NCBI GenBank assembly: GCA_033675265.1
Contig: JAUJYZ010001245.1
Coordinates: forward strand, 1 to 64,000
Length of the DNA stretch: 64,000 bases
Direction of reading: 5' to 3'
Source of the DNA: Actinostola sp. cb2023
Lineage: Eukaryota; Cnidaria; Anthozoa; Actiniaria; Actinostolidae
Every line of letters begins with the position of its first letter. Positions within the stretch are counted from its first letter, which is position 1. Positions 56,461 through 64,000 of the stretch are shown here, piece after piece. Made by a program: the position numbers and the translations under genes. The notes under the pieces are model-generated. The model did no database searches. It saw only the letters and a program-made list of their open reading frames with translations, and was not told where the DNA came from.

Positions 56461-57506
56461 TTTAAACTACAACGAAACCAAGACCAGGGACAACAAATAA
56501 AAAGAGTTGCTGCAAATAGTCTGAGTTCTCGTAAGTAACCGCTTCCCGTAAGCGACCACAATGCTTGGCATTTTGGGTGGCCGCTTATGGGAGGTTCGAC
56601 TCTATATATTTCAAAGAGTTCCATGACGTCTTTAAGAGCGAGCCAACTTATATTAAGATTGGGCTTCCTGTGGAATTCTCCACAGGTAGCCCAACCTAGG
56701 TATTTTCATGACTGTGTCGATGGTGTACCATTTGTCCACTGAATGTCTGATTCAAACTGCCATAAAGTGAAATATTAATCGATTGTTCAACCAATATGAA
56801 ATTGTATTGCAAAGGTAAGAACATATGTGCTCATAACAGTCGTACTTTTTGTACTTTTGGTAATTCTGTTTGGAGTTTGTGTGATACACACGCAAACCAA
56901 GCAATATTCTTTTCCCGTTCTGATGTAGTAGTGGACTGATAACAGATTAACGTCAATAATATGAAGTTTCAGCGCGATGCGAAGCTTATCTAACGCCGAT
57001 ATTTTCAAACTTTGCTCCCCGTAAACAACACTTTGCATCATAATATATTTCCACTTCCAGAACATGCATACAAATAATGTTAGAACTTCAAAATAATCAT
57101 TGTTTTCTATGATGAAACTTCTCAGAAACTGATGCAACTGCCGGCTGGCTATTAGACAGTCAACTCGTTACAATTCCCTTTGATTTCCTGCATGTTAGTA
57201 TTATCGTGATTTTGCTCTCTTTGGAGACAACATATTTCATAATGTTTACTGGTTTTCAAAGAAAGGCCACGATTCAATGCACTTCATCGCGGCCTACAAA
57301 GCTATGCAAATTTTTTTGTTTAATTTGCATAGAGTTGCAGGGTTGTACACAGCACAGGGGCAGGGGGGGTAGTTTACCCCCTAGCAAAGCGAAAAAGATA
57401 CCAAAAGTTAAAAGAACTGAACAATATTTATTATATTTTTGTTATTGTTAAATACGTATTGCCAACCCTTGAATTTTGGGTTATTATGTACGGCCATAAG
57501 TTGCAT

Positions 57507-57591
57507 CCTCGGGAACCCTTCAAGGGTATATTCTGTAGCTCTGGGAGCGACTAACGAACGACAGAATATACCCCTGGGTTCCCGAGGATGC
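57507..57591. repeat. Fold-back with GCATCCTCGGGAACCC arms
   Basis: GCATCCTCGGGAACCCTTCA at the left is inverted at the right. 56461-57506 has no supported gene; a short fold-back (GGGCTTCCTGTGGA) sits at 56660-56693. Confidence 0.75.
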
Positions 57592-57681
57592 CCTGAGTTG
57601 TAGACTCATGTAGATTTGATAACCAACAGACATTGTTTTTTTATAATTACCGTTGAACCATCCACCAGACCATCGTCAGTA

Positions 57682-58945
<1,264 letters not shown>

Positions 58946-58978
58946 CAGTTATTGGATGCCATGCCTGGTAATAAATGA

Positions 58979-59025
58979 ATTGAAAGTATTTAACTTCGTC
59001 GCCTGACGAAGTTAAATACTTTCAA
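58979..59025. repeat. Near-perfect hairpin between AAT tracts
   Basis: TTGAAAGTATTTAACTTCGTC and its reverse complement with a 4-5 base loop. It could stall polymerases next to the long AAT tract. Confidence 0.8.
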
Positions 59026-59028
59026 TTC

Positions 59029-59624
<596 letters not shown>

Positions 59625-59711
59625 TAGTAATAGTAATAATAATTGCTTGGCTTATGGTTTTCAATATAGCGCTTATTTTTCTATTTATTTTGAAAATGAT
59701 AATAATAATTA

Positions 59712-59728
59712 ATTAATAAAATAATAAC

Positions 59729-59816
<88 letters not shown>

Positions 59817-59835
59817 TTTATTCAAGTGTATGTGC
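59712..59835 (-). mobile_element. Retroposon 3' end with (ATT)n tail, minus strand
   Basis: An AAT run followed by AACTTTATTCAAGTGTATG, the same architecture as 40327 and 55193. An inverted pair (TACATAAAGTAAAT / ATTTACTTTATG) follows at 59871-59952. Confidence 0.5.
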
Positions 59836-60379
59836 GTTCTTAGTAACTGAGTGCACGTAGAAAATGAACATACATAAAGTAAATGATACCATATTTTAAG
59901 AACAATTTAATTAAGGAACTTTGTTCTTAAGATAATATGATTTACTTTATGCAATATGATAATTATGTACGTGCACTCACTGAATGACGATTGTCTGGTG
60001 GATACGGACCGAAATATCATCTTAATATAACATGCTTTCACACTGACTTGCCGTTGTCCTTTTACTTTTTTTGTAATTCATTATACGACTTTATCATATG
60101 ACACGTACGGCCCTGCTCGCGCGCTCTTAATAAAACCATTGGGAAAACGTCACGTGGTAAGGGCCGGACATGTTGACGTACCCGGTCCGGAAAAAGGTAA
60201 CCGGCCCTGCTCGACTTTGGCTTTTTTTGCAGCAAAATTTATTTTTTAAATGTGAACAACACAAGTGAACAACCATTTTTTTTTTTTGATAAAATGTTTT
60301 GATTGGTTCTTCTAGCGTAATCGCGCGTTTGTGTTCTTGAATGATGTTTAGTACCAAAATGGTCCATATGAAATGGTCA

Positions 60380-60481
60380 TATGATAAAATGCTTATTGAA
60401 TGAGTTAGGTCGGGCCGGACGGGAAAATATTTGGCTCTCGGTCATTCTGTCTGCGCTCGGTCCGTACTTCCATGACCTCGA

Positions 60482-60514
<33 letters not shown>

Positions 60515-60532
60515 TTCAATAAGTACATAATA
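60380..60532. mobile_element. MITE with GGGCCGGACGGGAAAATATT arms
   Basis: CTTATTGAATGAGTTAGGTC and GGGCCGGACGGGAAAATATT are inverted at 60477-60525. 59960-60379 and 60540-60988 contain no gene I can support; the frame at 60650-60886 is discussed under rejected items. Confidence 0.8.
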
Positions 60533-60988
60533 CGTCCACAAAAACAAATTTTCAAAGAAGTTTATATTCTTTCAATTTAGTAATATCTCCACGAATTGTA
60601 ACAGGTATTTTCCAAATCTCTGAACAAAGGCGATTATTTAGTAGAGTATGTGAAGGCTACAGTCCCTACTTTCCACGCGTCTTCCATTCTCGCTCGTCTC
60701 ACTCCCTTCGCGCCTTTTCGTCTCGTCTTATTTTCTCGCGGTCCCAACAACGAACTGCGGAGTTTCGCGAAAACTGAGAGGAGACTGTTTTGCAGTCTAC
60801 CCTGGGGAGAACATATCGTTCAACTCATGGCGAGCCCCGACCCTAACATTTTTGTTTTGCAAAGCAAAAAAAGCCTCGCAACATGAATATTTGTGGTGGA
60901 TTAACACAGCGGGGTTGTGTACCCGATACATCGGTGTAGGCCAGGCTCATGCTGGGACGTGAATTACTAGTCGTAGATTTATATTTAC

Positions 60989-62062
60989 CAAGAGAAAATG
61001 AGGTAAGAGAAGGAATCTCCAGTATTGGGCTCTTGACCCATCATGTGCCCCGTTAATTCTATTTTTAGAATGCTCAATCTATTTTGGGAACGGAACGTGA
61101 TTGGTCAGATCATATAAGGCGAGGTCGCGGAGGCCGTTACGCATGGCTTTGATATGAAAAGTCAAAATTGAGCGAAGTGAGCGAAGAAAATCTTCTCAAC
61201 TTTCTCGAACATTTTACAAATTTTTACTTCGAAAACTGACTCAATAAAGGATTTTACCAAATTATCCTTTTTGGATTTGACTGAAATTATTGTGAATTTG
61301 GGACACTTGAGACGATTCTAAATAGAGGAAAACAGCTTCAGATTGCCATGTCCTTCGACAGAGAAAACCGATAAGTGCAAGGAGTCGTTTTGTTGTAGCC
61401 GGCGTCTTGTAGGACTGCAGATGGTTGAATTAAATTTTCATGTCCACAATATGGCTGGTGCTTCAAGGTTTTGGTGATGTTGGCTCTTGTAAAGTTTCTT
61501 TCGTGTTTTCCAACCTGAGAATAACGCTTGGACTTCGTAATTCAGTTGGTGAATACAAGTGCCGGTAAGACCTGACATTAACTTTAGAGTTTGTTTTCGT
61601 GATTGCTTTGACTTTGATCGTTGTGTAGTTTATATTTGTAACACCTTAATTTTGCTCAATTCGCCTGAGTATTCGTAAAATACTTCAATGCATGAGTCTT
61701 AGAGAATGAAATTGATGCCTTTTCGCAGAGAGTTGACGATATATTTTCGCTCAGTTTTGTATCTTTATTCTGAATTCATTTGCAGACTTTGCATGTAAAC
61801 ATCATAGAAATCGTACGACCACTGCTATGTTATTTGGAGCAGAAGCTGTGTAGTCTTTTGCTTTTCTTTTAATGGCAAAAAATAAAAAGGTTTTGAAAGG
61901 AAAAACCAAGGTAAGGTTGAGTATTTTAAAATTCTACAAGTCAAGAGTGGTTGCACGGGATGGTAACTAAAGCTAAAAATAGAGATCGAGTTCTAAAAAA
62001 TAGAATTAACGGAGCACATGATGGGGTACCAGGGATTCCTTCTCTTACCTCATTTTCTCTTG
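60989..62062. mobile_element. CAAGAG...CTCTTG element, copy 2 (1074 bp), 7-bp TSD
   Basis: The ends CAAGAGAAAATGAGGTAAGA and TCTTACCTCATTTTCTCTTG are inverted; TATTTAC is duplicated at 60982-60988 and 62063-62069. It shares TTCTCGAACATTTTACAAATTTT with the 480-bp copy at 31822. No transposase frame was seen, so it is probably a non-autonomous hAT-like element. Confidence 0.8.
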
Positions 62063-62139
62063 TATTTACTGATTTTAGAAAGATATGGCCAATAAGTGAA
62101 TAAGATAAATTGTGTCTCTATTAAAATAATATTGATATT

Positions 62140-62560
62140 GATCAAACGTTCAATGCTCTACCCATAGAATATCGAGCGAGTCAGGCGTGCCGCCACAAAT
62201 CATTGCCGGTTTAGCAATACAAATTAAGTTGAGTTGTCAGCCTACTTTGCGATTAGTATTTTAGTCTGTGTTTCAAGTTCAATGCTTTACCCATAGAATA
62301 TCAGGCGTGCCACCCGAACAATCTACCCTGCCTTCAGGTGCGCCACCCAAAAGCATTGGGGTTTAGCAATATAAAGTTGAGTTATGTCAATACTCTGCGA
62401 TTAGTATCAATAGTCTGTGTTTCAAGTTCAATGCTTTACCCATAGAATATCAGGCGTGACGCCCGACTATCTACCCTGCCTTCAGGTGCGCCACCCAAAA
62501 GCATTGGGGTTTAGCAATATAAAGTTGAGTACTCTGCGATTTATAGTCACATTAGTCTGT
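62140..62560. repeat. Tandem repeat, unit about 145-170 bp
   Basis: TTCAATGCTTTACCCATAGA and ACCCAAAAGCATTGGGGTTT recur in two full and one diverged copy. Confidence 0.85.
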
Positions 62561-62769
62561 GTCGGTTTCAGAACGTTTGCAGCATAAAATCCCGTATTTG
62601 TCTCAAAGTCAGACGAGCAATAGCTGAATGTACTCGACGAATATCTTACCCACTTTGATTGGCTAATGTACGCACACTCACGTCATCGACATAGCGCGCG
62701 CTCTGAAATCAATTGGAAAGTAAAATTGTTTTATTTGAATTTGCAGTAACTACATGTATGTTATAAAAT

Positions 62770-62862
62770 AAATGGTCAACGCTTCAGCTGTGCGTCCATC
62801 GAATTTTGGATGCACGCGGGAGGCTGCTAAGCACAAGAGAAGCTGGGCGTTGACCATTCCTT
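62770..62862. repeat. Fold-back with ATGGTCAACGC arms
   Basis: AATGGTCAACGC at the left and GCGTTGACCATT at the right; inner pair CTTCAGCTG / AGAAGCTG. It lies about 110 bp before the transporter's first exon. Confidence 0.65.
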
Positions 62863-62972
62863 CATTGGGATGGGGCTTTTGAACCGGAAGTGTCACTCGA
62901 CCACTCACTCACTTACGTTCGAGCCTCGAATCCACGAGTTCGGCAATTTAACATTGTCTTTTTTTGTTCAAG

Positions 62973-63144
62973 ATGGTTATCTTTAGACACAATGATACAC
63001 CACATCCACGTGACGGGCTCCGGGCGTGGTTCGTCTGTTTTAGCAGTACAACGGTCTTCATTATATTGCTTGGGACCATGAATTCCTTTGCTGTTCTATT
63101 ACCAGTATGGAGTGAGGAATTCCGGCTTAGCAAAGGAGGAACAG
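62973..63144 (+). CDS. First coding exon of an SLC16/MCT-like transporter (continues past window)
   Basis: The ATG at 62973 (CAAGATGG context) starts MVIFRHNDTPHPRDGLRAWF. DGLRAW fits the conserved DGxxxW signature before TM1 of monocarboxylate-transporter-like MFS proteins, and GTMNSFAVLLPVWSEEFRLS fits the end of TM1 and the loop after it (family pattern SFGVF...EF). The exon is 57 codons plus one base (phase 1) and ends at ACAG|GTATTG. It would be a plasma-membrane proton-linked or related organic-anion carrier; substrate cannot be told. The rest lies beyond 64000. Confidence 0.65.
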
Positions 63145-63319
63145 GTATTGTCACTGAACAAAACACGCTTTTCAAACATTCGTCTTTGTAAATGTCCAAA
63201 ACCTAAGTAATTTCCAATATATTTTTAATGAATTTCCATGGTTTGAAGCACGAGCGTTTTTTCCAGCGTGTGTCACGTGACATATCTGTAAAATGCCACT
63301 GGAAATGCAATATTACGCG

Positions 63320-64000
63320 AAACATTGCCGGCAACATGCACTTTGGCAGCGTGTGTTCATCCCTGTAACCTGTTGCACATAACATTGCTGGCAAAATGTA
63401 CTTTGGCGGCGTGTGTTCATCCCTACAACCTGTTGCACATAACATTGCTGGCAACATGTAATTTGGCAGCGTGTGTTCATCCCTGTAACATGTTGCACAT
63501 AACATTGCTGGCAACATGTAATTTGGCAGCGTGTGTTCATCCCTGCAACCTGTTGCACATAACAATGCTGGCAACATGTAATTTGGCAGCGTGTGTTCAT
63601 CCCTGTAACCTGTTGCACATAACATTGCTGGCAACATGTAATTTGGCAGCGTGTGTTCATACCTGCAACCCTGTTGCACATAACATTGCTGGCAACATGT
63701 AATTTGGCAGCGTGTGTTCATCCCTGTAACATGTTGCACATAACATTGCTGGCAACATGTAATTTGGCAGCGTGTGTTCATCCCTGTAACATGTTGCACA
63801 TAACATTGCTGGCAACATGTAATTTGGCAGCGTGTGTTCATCCCTGTAACCTGTTGCACATAACATTGCTGGCAACATGTAATTTGGCAGCGTGTGTTCA
63901 TCCCTGTAACCTGTTACACATACCATTGCTGGAAACATGTACTTTGGCAGCGTGTGTTCATCCCTGCAGCCTGTTGCACATATATAACATTGCTGGCAAC
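63320..64000. repeat. 60-bp minisatellite in the transporter intron, running off the window
   Basis: About 11 units of CATGTAATTTGGCAGCGTGTG...CATCCCTGTAACCTGTTGCA...CATAACATTGCTGGCAA with 90 percent or more identity. Because 60 is divisible by three, Cys-rich frames stay open on both strands; these are artefacts. Confidence 0.95.

Noticed and set aside
56787..57137. 116-codon minus-strand frame
   Set aside because: No recognisable domain, no splice or promoter context, and composition typical of random AT-rich DNA.
60650..60886. 78-codon plus-strand frame with GC-rich sequence
   Set aside because: Looks like a MITE-type GC-rich block; no domain seen and no supporting splice sites.
63203..63938. 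Cys-rich repeated proteins on both strands; possible CRISPR-like array
   Set aside because: A 60-bp minisatellite divisible by three keeps frames open. Units are contiguous without unique spacers, and the DNA is from an animal genome.

Overview
The window is nuclear DNA from a marine invertebrate animal. Genes have many small exons with GT-AG or GC-AG introns, mostly phase 1. They include Ig/FN3 receptors, a rhodopsin-type GPCR and an SLC16-like transporter. The repeats (DIRS and Crypton-type recombinase relics, a tRNA-derived SINE, hammerhead-ribozyme elements, dozens of fold-back MITEs) fit a cnidarian such as a coral or anemone best; a sponge cannot be excluded. The DNA is AT-rich and most of it is mobile-element debris.

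Layout. 1-5.5 kb: the 3' part of a single-pass receptor (Ig, Ig, FN3, FN3, Thr/Pro stalk, TM, tail with seven tyrosine motifs), here called receptor A. 5.5-9 kb: MITEs, then the 5' end (TATA box, signal peptide, Ig exon) of another receptor. 9-16.2 kb: two convergent genes, a single-exon chromodomain-like gene (+) and a 14-exon gene (-) whose open frame I could follow without a break through all exons (678 codons). The latter has a coiled coil, a SAP-like motif and transposase-like blocks. Both have the same 15-bp motif, with a CArG box inside, about 50-60 bp before their ATG. 17-20.5 kb: a long direct repeat carrying two broken Crypton/DUF3504-like recombinase fragments. 23.8-29.4 kb: a large unit with a perfect 32-bp terminal inverted repeat, arrays of TGGTT/AACCA motifs at both ends and a possible small gene inside.

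30.5-42.2 kb: a second copy of the receptor A exons (receptor B). Its introns are swollen by nested insertions and its tail exon is stopped by a retroposon with an (ATT)n tail. Comparing A with B dates the insertions and defines their target-site duplications. One nested element (38.7-39.7 kb) has Mutator-like features and carries a RecQ-helicase fragment. 42.6-48.1 kb: a decayed DIRS-type retrotransposon (-). 48-52 kb: large palindromes. 52-53.8 kb: a GPCR gene with two 5' untranslated exons and a frameshift at TM6. 55-60 kb: fold-backs and about 1.26 kb of almost pure (AAT)n. 62.9-64 kb: the first exon of an SLC16/MCT-like transporter, followed by a 60-bp minisatellite in its intron that runs off the window.

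The host genes look like separate units. The one functional grouping I would propose is the receptor pair A/B, one copy with a full signalling tail and one with the tail cut. The chromodomain and 14-exon genes may be a second linked pair.
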